Below are positions 31,382-40,507 of a DNA stretch of 64,000 nt, one piece after another. The notes under the pieces were generated by a model that was not told the DNA's origin, did not search any database, and saw only the letters and a list, made by a program, of their open reading frames with translations. The DNA is taken from positions 1 through 64,000 of the forward strand of contig CAZJHS010000006.1 in the NCBI GenBank assembly GCA_964545895.1, in the 5' to 3' direction. The translations under genes were made by a program, and so were the position numbers. The stretch comes from UBA6183 sp964545895. Lineage in GTDB: Bacteria; Bacteroidota; Bacteroidia; UKL13-3. The stretch's first letter is position 1. Every line of letters starts with the position of its first letter.

Positions 31382-32011
31382 ATGACAAATAAAAAACCAT
31401 ACTTGGTTGGTGTAACAGGAGGAAGTGCAAGCGGAAAAACAAGCTTACTAAAAGAAATTGGTCGCTTGTTTAGCAATGATGAGGTTTGTATTTTATCGCA
31501 GGATAATTATTACAAGCCTGCTGCTGTGCAAACCACTGACGAAAATGGTCATATTAACTACGATTTACCTGAATGTTTAGACTTAGATGCCTTTAAAGCT
31601 GATATAGTAAAATTAGCCCAAGGCGAGGATATTAAGCGCAGAGAGTATCGTTTTCAGCACGAAGACCAAATGGGCGACTGGTTACACTTTAAATCGGCTC
31701 CAATTATTATTATTGAAGGATTGTTTATTTTTTACCGAACAGATATTTCGGAACATTTTAACCTTAAAATATTTGTAGAAGCGCAAGAGCATTTGCAACT
31801 ACAAAGACGTTTAAAAAGAGATACCCAAGAGCGAAACATTCCGGCTGATTTTGTGCAATACCAGTGGGAACACCATGTAATGCCAGCCTTTAAAAAATAC
31901 TTAGAACCATACAGAAACGAGGCCGATATCATTATTAATAATAATGCCCATTTTAACAACAGCTTAAAGGTTATTGAAAACCATTTTAGATGGAAATTAG
32001 CCGATAAATAG
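31382..32011 (+). CDS. udk: Uridine kinase
   Basis: A 209-residue P-loop kinase of the uridine kinase/phosphoribulokinase family that phosphorylates uridine and cytidine for pyrimidine salvage. The P-loop is GVTGGSASGKTS (residues 9-20). ILSQDNYYKP, the lid region RREYRFQHEDQ, IIIEGLFIFY and RLKRDTQERN are typical. It begins a co-directional run with secDF 147 bases downstream, which has its own promoter. Confidence 0.92.
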   Translation: MTNKKPYLVGVTGGSASGKTSLLKEIGRLFSNDEVCILSQDNYYKPAAVQTTDENGHINYDLPECLDLDAFKADIVKLAQGEDIKRREYRFQHEDQMGDWLHFKSAPIIIIEGLFIFYRTDISEHFNLKIFVEAQEHLQLQRRLKRDTQERNIPADFVQYQWEHHVMPAFKKYLEPYRNEADIIINNNAHFNNSLKVIENHFRWKLADK

Positions 32012-32071
32012 GCCATTGCAGGTGTTCAACAAGCTGTTAATCAAAGCTTAAAATGCATAATTTAACAAAGG

Positions 32072-32102
32072 TTGTAAAAGTATCGCTCAGCGGTTATATT
32101 TG
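32072..32102 (+). promoter_or_regulatory. Promoter of secDF
   Basis: TTG at 32072-32074 and TATATTTG at 32095-32102, 20 bases apart, match the Bacteroidota promoter. The 5' leader would be about 50 bases. Confidence 0.6.
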
Positions 32103-32158
32103 CCCGCTTAGCTATATTATATATACATAGAAATTAATTATAACACTAACATAGAAAG

Positions 32159-35107
32159 ATGAAAAGTAAAGGCGCAATTAAATTATTCGCTATCGCACTT
32201 ACGGTAGTTTGCGTATTCCAGTTATCATTTACCTGGTTTACCTACCGCGCAGAACAGGCAGCTAAAGAGTTTGCCAATGGCGATGTTGTAAAAGAACGAG
32301 CTTATTTAGATTCGATTGCTCGTGAGCCATTAGTTAACCTTGGCTTTAAAAAGTTTACTTACCTTGAGTGCAAAGAGCGTGAGTTAAACTTAGGTTTAGA
32401 TTTACAAGGCGGTATGAACGTAACGCTTGAAGTATCGATTGGTGATTTAATCAAATCACTATCAAACAACAACCCAGATGCAGCGTTCAATCAAGCCATC
32501 AACCTAACCAACGAAAAAATTAAATCTTCGCAAAAAGATTACGTAACGTTATTTGGTGAAACCTACAAAGAAGTTGCTCCTGAAGGCAAATTGGCAGTTA
32601 TTTTTGCTAATCAAACCAACAAGGATAAAGTTAAACCTACATCAAACAACGAAGAAGTAATTGCTTACGTGCGTGATGAGGCTAACCAAGCTATTGATCG
32701 TTCGTTCCAAATCTTACGTGCTCGTATTGATAAATTTGGTGTAACTCAACCTAACATTCAAAAATTAGAAGGTAGCGGCCGTATTTTGGTTGAATTACCT
32801 GGTGTTGATAATCCAGCTCGTGTACGTAAATTATTACAAGGTTCGGCTAAGTTAGAGTTTTACGAAACCTTTACTAACCCTGAAGCATTTAAATATTTAT
32901 CAGACGCAAATACTGCAATTGCAAAAGCAAACGGTGCAGCTAAAGCCGATAACAAAGTTGATTCGAACAGCACTGATACCACAACCAAATCAAGCGCTTT
33001 AGCTGGTTTAGGTTCAAAAGCAGAAACTAAAACAGATGCTAAACTTGGTGGTAAGGATTCAACAGAACAAAAAATTGAACAAGCTCGTAAAGAGAATCCA
33101 TTATTTATTTACCTACAACCAAATGCCGATGACAAAGGTATGTTGGTAGCATCAGGATCGGTTTGCGGTTACACTGCAATTAGAGATACAGCTAAAGTAA
33201 ACGAATTATTAAGCCGCCCAGAGGTTAAAAACATTTTGCCAAGCAACCTTAAATTTTTATGGGAAGCAAAAGCTGTTGGCGATAATGGTGATTTTGTAAG
33301 ATTACACGCTATTAAATCTGCCATGAACGGTGGTGCACAATTAGAAGGTGATAAAGTTATTGATGCAAAACGTGATGTAAACTCTACCTCGGGCGAAGTG
33401 GAAGTAAGTATGACCATGAATGGACAAGGCGGACAAATGTGGAAGAACTTAACAAAAGCTAACATTGGTCGTTCTATTGCAATTGTGTTGGATGATGTAG
33501 TTTACTCATCACCAAACGTACAAAATGAAATTCCTAACGGTCGCTCATCTATCAGTGGTAACTTTACCAGCGAAGAAGCAGGTGACTTAGCAAACATATT
33601 AAAAGCGGGTAAATTACCTGCACCAACTCGCATTGCAGAAGAAGCCGTTGTTGGTCCTACTCTAGGTGCTGAAAGTATTAGCCAAGGTTTATGGAGTATG
33701 GTTATTGCAACTATTGTAATTTTAATATTTATGGTAGTATACTATGGTAACAGTGGTTACATTGCTGATATCGCAGTTATTGCTAACGTATTCTTTATTA
33801 TAGGTGTACTTGCTAGTTTAGGTGCCGCATTAACTTTACCGGGTATTGCAGGTATCGTATTAACTATTGGTATGGCGGTTGATGCAAACGTATTGATTAA
33901 CGAGCGTATTAAAGAAGAGCTTGCTCATAACTCACGCAGTTTAAAAAATGCAGTAGCTGATGGTTATGCTCATGCAGCATCTTCTATTATAGATTCTAAC
34001 TTAACTACCTTACTAGCAGGTTTTGTATTGTACAGTTTTGGTACTGGTCCAGTGCAAGGCTTCGCAATCACATTAATCATTGGTATACTATCATCAATGT
34101 TTACTGCGGTATTGTTATCTCGTGTAATTACCGAATGGCAATTAGAAAAAGGCAAAGTAATTAATTACGTTACTGGATTCTCAAAAGGATTATTCCAAAA
34201 CTTAAACTTCAACTTTGTTGGAAATCGTTTCCGTTACTACATGTTCTCTGGTGTAATTATTTTGGCTGGTTTAGCATCAATTTTTACCAAAGGATTTACA
34301 TTAGGTGTTGATTTTAAAGGTGGTTGGACGTATGTTGTAGAGTTTGATAAAGCTGTAAGTCAAGCAGAAATTCGTGAGAAATTAACAACTCCGTTTGGTA
34401 ATGCACCGGAGGTAAAAACATACGGTAGCGATACTAAATACAAAATCACTACTACTTATTTAATCAACGAAACTGGAGCAAATACGAGTGAATTAGTAGA
34501 AACTAAATTAAACGAAGGTTTGACTGCAATTGGTGGTAAAACTACCATTTTGAGTTCAGCTAAAGTTGGACCAACTATTGCAAATGATATTAAAGTAGCT
34601 TCATTCTGGGCTGCTATCATTTCACTAATTGGTATTGGTCTATACATCTTAATTCGTTTCCGCAAATGGCAATATGCTTTAGGTGCTATTTTAGCATTAA
34701 CACATGACGTATTGATGATGCTTAGTTTCTACTCTATTTTCGATGGTATTTTACCATTCCCAATGGAGGTTGATCAAAACTTTATCGCAGCAATTCTTAC
34801 CATTATTGGTTTCTCAATTAATGATACCGTGGTTGTATTCGACCGTATTCGTGAATACTTAGCCGAGCATAAAACCGAAGAGCAAGGTATTGTTATCAAT
34901 AAAGCGTTAAACGTTACGTTAAGCCGTACCATCATTACCTCTTTAACAGTATTTATGGTAGCAGTGGTATTGTTTATTTTTGGTGGTGAAGTTATTAAAG
35001 GGTTTACCTTTGCATTGTTGGTAGGTATCGTTTTTGGTACATACTCATCAGTAGCAATTGCAACTCCAATTGTAATCGACTTTGATAAAAAGAAAAAAGC
35101 TGAATAA
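32159..35107 (+). CDS. secDF: Fused SecD-SecF protein-export subunit
   Basis: A 982-residue fusion of both proton-driven accessory subunits of the Sec translocon, the standard form in Bacteroidota. SecD marks are LNLGLDLQGGMNVTLEVSI, the P1-domain segment RSFQILRARIDKFGVTQPNI, GNFTSEEAGDLANILKAGKL and the TM4 motif TIGMAVDANVLINERIKEEL. SecF starts near residue 690, with GFTLGVDFKGGWTYVVEF and FSINDTVVVFDRIREYL. A low-complexity Lys/Thr/Ser-rich insert at about 250-310 interrupts the first periplasmic domain. A terminator follows 23 bases after the stop. Confidence 0.96.
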   Translation: MKSKGAIKLFAIALTVVCVFQLSFTWFTYRAEQAAKEFANGDVVKERAYLDSIAREPLVNLGFKKFTYLECKERELNLGLDLQGGMNVTLEVSIGDLIKSLSNNNPDAAFNQAINLTNEKIKSSQKDYVTLFGETYKEVAPEGKLAVIFANQTNKDKVKPTSNNEEVIAYVRDEANQAIDRSFQILRARIDKFGVTQPNIQKLEGSGRILVELPGVDNPARVRKLLQGSAKLEFYETFTNPEAFKYLSDANTAIAKANGAAKADNKVDSNSTDTTTKSSALAGLGSKAETKTDAKLGGKDSTEQKIEQARKENPLFIYLQPNADDKGMLVASGSVCGYTAIRDTAKVNELLSRPEVKNILPSNLKFLWEAKAVGDNGDFVRLHAIKSAMNGGAQLEGDKVIDAKRDVNSTSGEVEVSMTMNGQGGQMWKNLTKANIGRSIAIVLDDVVYSSPNVQNEIPNGRSSISGNFTSEEAGDLANILKAGKLPAPTRIAEEAVVGPTLGAESISQGLWSMVIATIVILIFMVVYYGNSGYIADIAVIANVFFIIGVLASLGAALTLPGIAGIVLTIGMAVDANVLINERIKEELAHNSRSLKNAVADGYAHAASSIIDSNLTTLLAGFVLYSFGTGPVQGFAITLIIGILSSMFTAVLLSRVITEWQLEKGKVINYVTGFSKGLFQNLNFNFVGNRFRYYMFSGVIILAGLASIFTKGFTLGVDFKGGWTYVVEFDKAVSQAEIREKLTTPFGNAPEVKTYGSDTKYKITTTYLINETGANTSELVETKLNEGLTAIGGKTTILSSAKVGPTIANDIKVASFWAAIISLIGIGLYILIRFRKWQYALGAILALTHDVLMMLSFYSIFDGILPFPMEVDQNFIAAILTIIGFSINDTVVVFDRIREYLAEHKTEEQGIVINKALNVTLSRTIITSLTVFMVAVVLFIFGGEVIKGFTFALLVGIVFGTYSSVAIATPIVIDFDKKKKAE

Positions 35108-35130
35108 GCTTTGCTCTAAATCATACTTAA

Positions 35131-35160
35131 AAGCCCAGACTAAAACGTCTGGGCTTTTTT
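35131..35160 (+). terminator. Terminator of secDF
   Basis: AAGCCCAGAC pairs with GTCTGGGCTT over a six-base loop, followed by a T run. Confidence 0.92.
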
Positions 35161-35259
35161 ATTGTTCACTAAGCAATACACCCATTGTGATTTGGGAATA
35201 ACTATTACATACTAAACCTAGTAAAATTGCCACATTTGTGCTTTGTAAATAACGCAGGC

Positions 35260-36216
35260 ATGAAAAAAATAATAATAGCAACTGTTGCCATCTTATCTAT
35301 ACTGATGAGCAAAACAGCGTTTGGGCAATTTGACGACCCAAAATCGGTTTACCAAGAACCTAAAAATGCTAGTGAGAAATCATACAATTTCTTCCTATCA
35401 AAACGTATGAAAAAAGCGTTGAACCAACGCGATTCGTTAAATAATTTGGTGGTAGCATTTAATAAAGATACCACTTTACGTGGCATGGAATACCGCTACT
35501 TAGACTCGCTATACAAAGCGCTAACCAGCAAATACAACGATTGCACTGAACGCAACAATACTTTAAAAGGACAGTATGCTGAGCTTAATGCTAAGTATAA
35601 CGACTTAATGAAAAAGAGTTTAAACGATGCTGAGAAATTTAATGCAGCACTTAAGCTTAAAGCCGAAGAATTAGAAGCACGCGAAAAACGCTTAGCCGAA
35701 TTGCAAGGCATTATTAACAAACAAGATTCGTTGCTTAACGCATTAAACAATACGGTGAAACGCGCTTTGTTGGCCTTTAAATCTGATGAGATTAGCGTTG
35801 AAATGAAAAACGGTAAAGTATATGTATCATTAAGCGATAAGCTTTTATTTAAATCTGGTAGCGCAGCTATTGAAGAAAAAGGCTTAGATGCGATTAAAAC
35901 ATTGGCAGATGTATTGCTTAAAAACGTAGATATAGATGTGTTAATTGAAGGTCATACAGATAATATTCCAATTAATACAGCTAAATACGAAGACAATTGG
36001 GCGTTAAGCGCTGACAGAGCATTAAGCATTGTACGTTTATTAAGTGTAAACTATGGTGTAAATCCTAAGCGCCTTGAGGCTGCGGGTAGAGCAGAGTTTT
36101 ACCCTAAAGCTAGCAACGAAACAGTGGAAGGCCGTGCAAAAAATCGTAGAACAGAAATTATCCTTTCGCCAAAATTGGATGAGTTGTACAAACTTATTGA
36201 AAAAAACAGACGCTAA
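35260..36216 (+). CDS. OmpA-like peptidoglycan-binding protein with coiled coil
   Basis: A 318-residue exported protein: signal peptide (KKIIIATVAILSILMSKTAFG), a helical coiled-coil region from about 60 to 165 rich in Lys, Glu, Leu and Asn, then an OmpA C-terminal domain at about 190-310 (LLFKSGSAAIEEKGLDAIKT, VLIEGHTDNIPI, WALSADRALSIVRLL, KNRRTEIILSP) that binds diaminopimelate in peptidoglycan. There is no N-terminal barrel, so it resembles a periplasmic linker rather than OmpA itself. ATG 35260 is used; a TTG 33 bases upstream in frame is rejected because the signal peptide begins at the ATG. Confidence 0.9.
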   Translation: MKKIIIATVAILSILMSKTAFGQFDDPKSVYQEPKNASEKSYNFFLSKRMKKALNQRDSLNNLVVAFNKDTTLRGMEYRYLDSLYKALTSKYNDCTERNNTLKGQYAELNAKYNDLMKKSLNDAEKFNAALKLKAEELEAREKRLAELQGIINKQDSLLNALNNTVKRALLAFKSDEISVEMKNGKVYVSLSDKLLFKSGSAAIEEKGLDAIKTLADVLLKNVDIDVLIEGHTDNIPINTAKYEDNWALSADRALSIVRLLSVNYGVNPKRLEAAGRAEFYPKASNETVEGRAKNRRTEIILSPKLDELYKLIEKNRR

Positions 36217-36237
36217 TTTTTAGCAATAACTTATAGC

Positions 36238-36281
36238 AAAGCCGCCCCGTTCCGAATTGTCGGAATCGGGGCGGCTTTTTG
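36238..36281 (+). terminator. Terminator after the OmpA-like gene
   Basis: AAAGCCGCCCCG (36238-36249) pairs with CGGGGCGGCTTT (36267-36278), extended by TTCCG/CGGAA across one bulged T, followed by a T run. Confidence 0.92.
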
Positions 36282-36359
36282 TTTTTATAAACTTACCATT
36301 TCATATACAAGGGTTTCAAATAAATGCAATTCCATTTACCAATTCCCAAAATCTTATGT

Positions 36360-36367
36360 TACTTTTG
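36360..36367 (+). promoter_or_regulatory. -7 promoter element of purH
   Basis: TACTTTTG fits TAnnTTTG exactly, identical to the yicC -7 box, 29 bases before the purH ATG. Confidence 0.5.
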
Positions 36368-36396
36368 CGGCTCCAAAAAATCAATTCAACACAGTT

Positions 36397-37920
36397 ATGC
36401 AAGAGTCGCGCAAAATTACAAATGCCCTAATTTCAGTATTTTACAAAGATGGTTTAGATGTATTAGCTCAAACCTTAAACACCTTAGGAGTAAACATATA
36501 CTCAACAGGAGGTACTCAAGAGTTTATTGAAAAACTAGGCATTAAAGTAAACCGCGTTGAGGACTTAACTGGTTACCCAAGCATTTTAGGTGGTCGTGTA
36601 AAAACGCTTCATCCTAAAGTTTTTGGTGGAATTTTAGCTCGCAGAAGCAACGAGCAAGATCAACAAGAAGTAAAGGAATTTGAAATTCCGTTTTTTGATT
36701 TAGTGGTAGTGGATTTATATCCATTTGAAGAAACCGTAAAAAGCACTACTGACGAAGCTAAAATTATTGAGAAAATAGACATTGGTGGCGTATCGCTTAT
36801 TCGTGCAGCAGCTAAAAACTTTAACGATACTTTGATTGTGTGCAATAAAACAGATTTTGCCACAGTATCAAACCTATTAAACGAGCAAGCTGGTGCAACA
36901 AGCATTGAGCAACGCAGACAGTTTGCTACTAAAGCATTCCATACCACATCGCATTACGATGGGTTGATTTTCCAATACTTTGATCAAGCTAATCCTACTG
37001 CATTTAAAGCCAGTGTTGAGCCAGCAAAAACACTTCGTTATGGCGAAAACCCACATCAAAAAGGAGTGTACTACGGCAATTTAGATGCTTTGTTTACACA
37101 ATTGCATGGCAAAGAATTATCGTACAATAACTTGTTAGATGTTGATGCGGCATTGAGCTTAATTAATGATTTTAGCGAACCAACGGTAGCTATTATTAAG
37201 CATAATAATCCTTGCGGATTGGCTACACGCAATAGCATTTCGCAAGCCTACTTAGATGCTTTAGCAGCAGATCCTACATCTGCATTTGGAGGTATCATTG
37301 CATCAAACAAACCTATTGATGAAGCTACTGCTTTAGAAATTGATAAGTTGTTTATGGAAGTGCTTATTGCCCCTGCTTTTGAAGGCAAATCGTTAGAAAT
37401 TTTGCAAAGCAAAAAGAACCGTATTTTGTTGGTTCAAACTGGCAAAATACCTGCAGGTAAACAATACAGAAGTTTATTAAATGGCGTGGTTGAGCAAGAT
37501 AAAGATTTAGTGATTTTAAAAGAGAGTGATTTAAAATTAGTAACAACTAAAGCTGCTACTGCTAGCCAAATAAACGATATGTTGTTTGCTGATATTATTG
37601 TTAAACATACTAAAAGCAATACCATTGTTTTAGCTAAAAATAACCAGTTAATTGGTATTGGCTGCGGACAAACTTCGCGTATTGATGCACTTAAAGGTGC
37701 AATTGCTAAAGCTAAAGAGTTTGGTTTTGACCTAAACGGAGCGGTAATGGCCAGCGATGCATTTTTCCCATTTCCGGATTGCGTAGAAATTGCCGGAACA
37801 CAAGGCATAGAAGCTGTAATTCAACCAGGTGGATCGATTAAGGACGAGTTAAGTATTAACTACTGCAATGCCAATAATATGGCTATGTACTTTAGCGGAA
37901 TTCGTCATTTTAAACACTAA
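36397..37920 (+). CDS. purH: Bifunctional AICAR formyltransferase/IMP cyclohydrolase
   Basis: Catalyses the last two steps of IMP synthesis. In the 507-residue protein the N-terminal MGS-like cyclohydrolase domain (1-190) shows STGGTQEFIEKLGI, TGYPSILGGRVKTLHPKVFG and IDIGGVSLIRAAAKN. The C-terminal transformylase domain shows LRYGENPHQKGVYY, ELSYNNLLDVDAALSL, IIKHNNPCGLA, IGIGCGQTSRIDA and the terminal ASDAFFPFPDCVEIAG and YFSGIRHFKH. Complete and normal in length. Confidence 0.97.
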   Translation: MQESRKITNALISVFYKDGLDVLAQTLNTLGVNIYSTGGTQEFIEKLGIKVNRVEDLTGYPSILGGRVKTLHPKVFGGILARRSNEQDQQEVKEFEIPFFDLVVVDLYPFEETVKSTTDEAKIIEKIDIGGVSLIRAAAKNFNDTLIVCNKTDFATVSNLLNEQAGATSIEQRRQFATKAFHTTSHYDGLIFQYFDQANPTAFKASVEPAKTLRYGENPHQKGVYYGNLDALFTQLHGKELSYNNLLDVDAALSLINDFSEPTVAIIKHNNPCGLATRNSISQAYLDALAADPTSAFGGIIASNKPIDEATALEIDKLFMEVLIAPAFEGKSLEILQSKKNRILLVQTGKIPAGKQYRSLLNGVVEQDKDLVILKESDLKLVTTKAATASQINDMLFADIIVKHTKSNTIVLAKNNQLIGIGCGQTSRIDALKGAIAKAKEFGFDLNGAVMASDAFFPFPDCVEIAGTQGIEAVIQPGGSIKDELSINYCNANNMAMYFSGIRHFKH

Positions 37921-38030
37921 TTTAATAGCTGCATTTTTTATTTTTAACGAGTAATGCACACACCCTTTTTATTACCGAATAAACTTTATATTGCAGGCTA
38001 TTAATTAACACAAACGACTTTTTATTTTAT

Positions 38031-39053
38031 ATGGGGGTTTTCAGTTTTTTAACGCAAGACTTAGCAATTGACCTAGGTACAGCAAACACGTTGATTATAC
38101 ACAAAGATCAAGTGGTTGTAGATGAGCCATCAATTATTGCTATTAATCGTAAAACAGGTAACGTAATTGCCGTGGGTAGCCAAGCACAACAAATGCATGG
38201 TAAGGCACACGAGGATATTAAAACAATTCGTCCGTTAAAAGACGGTGTAATTGCCGATTTTAACGCTGCCGAACACATGATTCGTGGAATGATTCAAATG
38301 ATTCCACAAACCAGCAAGCTAATTAAGCCGCAGCAACGTATGGTAATTTGTATTCCATCGGGCATTACTGAGGTTGAAAAACGTGCCGTACGCGATAGTG
38401 CCGAACGTGCTGGAGCCAAAGAGGTTTACTTAATACACGAGCCAATGGCCGCAGCAATTGGTATTGGTATTGATGTATTTGAACCAATGGGTAACATGAT
38501 TATTGATATTGGAGGTGGTACTACCGAAATTGCAGTTATTGCATTAGCTGGTATTGTTTGCGATCAATCAATACGTGTTGCTGGTGATGAATTTACTGAA
38601 GATATTTTAGACTACATGCGCAGACAACATAATCTTTTAGTAGGTGAACGTACTGCTGAGCGTATAAAAATTGAAGTTGGTGCTGCTTTAACAGAATTGG
38701 AAAATCCACCACCTGATTTTGCCGTAAACGGAAGAGATTTGATGACTGGTATTCCTAAACAAATTACCGTTAGCTATAGCGAAATTGCTGCAGCATTAGA
38801 TAAATCTATTTCAAAAATTGAAGAAGCGGTTTTGCGTGCTTTGGAGTTAACACCACCTGAGTTATCAGCGGATATTTACTCTACAGGTTTATACCTAACA
38901 GGTGGAGGAGCTTTGTTACGCGGCCTTGATAAACGTATTGCGGCTAAAACAAAATTACCTGTACATGTTGCCGAAGACCCACTTCGTGCGGTTGTGCGCG
39001 GAACAGGTATGGCGCTTAAAAACTTAAAGAACTTTAAATTCTTAATGACCTAA
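38031..39053 (+). CDS. mreB: Rod shape-determining actin homologue MreB
   Basis: A 340-residue actin-fold ATPase that organises lateral cell-wall synthesis. ATP-binding motifs are visible: LAIDLGTANTLI (phosphate 1), MIIDIGGGTTEIAVIAL (phosphate 2), YSTGLYLTGGGALLRGLDKR (adenosine). Other marks are SGITEVEKRAVRDSAERAGA and LIHEPMAAAIGIG. It heads the mreB-mreC-mreD-mrdA-rodA cluster, so the organism is expected to be rod-shaped. A hairpin lies between it and mreC. Confidence 0.97.
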   Translation: MGVFSFLTQDLAIDLGTANTLIIHKDQVVVDEPSIIAINRKTGNVIAVGSQAQQMHGKAHEDIKTIRPLKDGVIADFNAAEHMIRGMIQMIPQTSKLIKPQQRMVICIPSGITEVEKRAVRDSAERAGAKEVYLIHEPMAAAIGIGIDVFEPMGNMIIDIGGGTTEIAVIALAGIVCDQSIRVAGDEFTEDILDYMRRQHNLLVGERTAERIKIEVGAALTELENPPPDFAVNGRDLMTGIPKQITVSYSEIAAALDKSISKIEEAVLRALELTPPELSADIYSTGLYLTGGGALLRGLDKRIAAKTKLPVHVAEDPLRAVVRGTGMALKNLKNFKFLMT

Positions 39054-39074
39054 TCAATAAAAGGTAATTGGAGT

Positions 39075-39110
39075 AAATCCGAAATTTGAATGTGTTTAAG
39101 TTTCGGATTT
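39075..39110 (+). terminator. Hairpin between mreB and mreC, possible attenuating terminator
   Basis: AAATCCGAAA at 39075-39084 pairs with TTTCGGATTT at 39101-39110 over a 16-base loop. The AT-rich stem and missing long T run suggest partial termination or an mRNA-stability element, giving more mreB than the genes behind it. Confidence 0.5.
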
Positions 39111-39152
39111 ATTTATGAATACACGTAAGCAACGTATCGAATTTTATAGCAA

Positions 39153-39989
39153 ATGCGCAACCTCATTTTCTTTATATATAAGTACCACGTATTTTTTATA
39201 TTCTTCCTGCTAGAGATAGTTGCGTTTGTTATTTTGTATAGGTTTAACAACTATCAAAAGGCAAGTTTTTTAAATTACACCACAGGCGTTGCTAGTAATT
39301 TTTATACTGGGGTAAGTAATACGCAAGAGTATTTTAACCTACGTAGGGTAAACGATAGTTTGCAACTAGAAAATGCACGTTTACGTTCGCAACAAATTAC
39401 CTCGTACTACAACAATAATATTAGTACAAACAGTATTAACGATACTGTTTACAAGCAACAATATCAATACATATCAGCCCAAGTTGTAAATAACTCGGTA
39501 ACCAAACGCAACAACTACATTACCTTAAACAGAGGTAAAAACCATGGCATTGAACGCGAAATGGGAGTAATAAGTGAAAGCGGAATTGTGGGTATTGTAA
39601 TGAACGTAAGCGACAATTATTGTACAGTACTTTCTTTATTAAATAGCAACTGTAAAATAAGTGCCAAAATTAAAAAAACAGGTGCATTTGGTTCGTTAGT
39701 TTGGGATGGCGGAAACCCACGTTATGCTAAGCTGCTTGATGTAAACAAACACGTACCAGTGCGTTTTAATGATTTGGTTATTACCAGTAATTTCTCAACC
39801 ATTTTCCCTGAAGGTTTACCTATTGGCCGTGTGTACGATCATAGTTTAGATGCAGGTGATAATTTCCATACCATACGTGTAGAATTGTTTACAGATTTTA
39901 GTACGGTATCAACGGTATATATTATCAAAAATTTATTTAAACAAGAGCAGCAAACTCTTGAACAAACTTTACCACAAGATAAAAAGTGA
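39153..39989 (+). CDS. mreC: Rod shape-determining protein MreC
   Basis: A 278-residue inner-membrane protein: a cytoplasmic basic start (MRNLIFFIYKYH), one membrane helix (VFFIFFLLEIVAFVILYRFN), a periplasmic coiled coil (LRRVNDSLQLENARLRSQQI) and the MreC beta domain (NYITLNRGKNHGIEREMGVI, GVISESGIVGIVMNVSDNYC, VITSNFSTIFPEGLPIGRVY). It couples MreB and the PBP2-RodA synthase. Its TGA stop overlaps the GTG start of mreD. Confidence 0.93.
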   Translation: MRNLIFFIYKYHVFFIFFLLEIVAFVILYRFNNYQKASFLNYTTGVASNFYTGVSNTQEYFNLRRVNDSLQLENARLRSQQITSYYNNNISTNSINDTVYKQQYQYISAQVVNNSVTKRNNYITLNRGKNHGIEREMGVISESGIVGIVMNVSDNYCTVLSLLNSNCKISAKIKKTGAFGSLVWDGGNPRYAKLLDVNKHVPVRFNDLVITSNFSTIFPEGLPIGRVYDHSLDAGDNFHTIRVELFTDFSTVSTVYIIKNLFKQEQQTLEQTLPQDKK

Positions 39990-40507
39990 TCTTAGATTTA
40001 TTTACATATCTATTAAAATTTATCGGCATCATTTTGCTGCAAATTCTTGTTGTTGATAACATCGAGTTAAGCAGCTATATCAATCCGTATATTTATATCA
40101 CCTTTATACTTACACTGCCCGTAACCATTAGGCCATGGCATTTGCTTATTTTAGCCTTTTTATGTGGTGCAGTAATTGATTCGTTTAGCAGTACACCAGG
40201 TTTACATATTGCCGCAACAGTTCTTTTGGCTTATGTGCGTATCCATTACCTAAGATTTGCTACCACTAAAGAAGATTTAGAAGGCCGTATACGCCCAAGT
40301 ATGAGTAAAAAAGGTGTGGTGTGGTTCATATTCTACTGTTTTAGTATGACATTGGTGCACCATACTTTCTTGTTTTTCTTAGAGATTTATGGATTTTCTG
40401 AATTTTTGAGCACAATGCTCAGGGTTGTACTCAGTACGTTGGTAACTGTGTTAATGATTGTTATCGGACAATTATTATTTTACAACACCAAATCAAACCA
40501 TGAATAG
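39986..40507 (+). CDS. mreD: Rod shape-determining protein MreD
   Basis: A 173-residue, very hydrophobic inner-membrane protein with about five helices (LLKFIGIILLQILVVDNIEL; PWHLLILAFLCGAVIDSF). PGLHIAATVLLAYVR is typical of Bacteroidota MreD. It begins with GTG inside the GTGA overlap with mreC and ends in an eight-base overlap with mrdA, so the three are translationally coupled. Confidence 0.9.
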   Translation: MILDLFTYLLKFIGIILLQILVVDNIELSSYINPYIYITFILTLPVTIRPWHLLILAFLCGAVIDSFSSTPGLHIAATVLLAYVRIHYLRFATTKEDLEGRIRPSMSKKGVVWFIFYCFSMTLVHHTFLFFLEIYGFSEFLSTMLRVVLSTLVTVLMIVIGQLLFYNTKSNHE

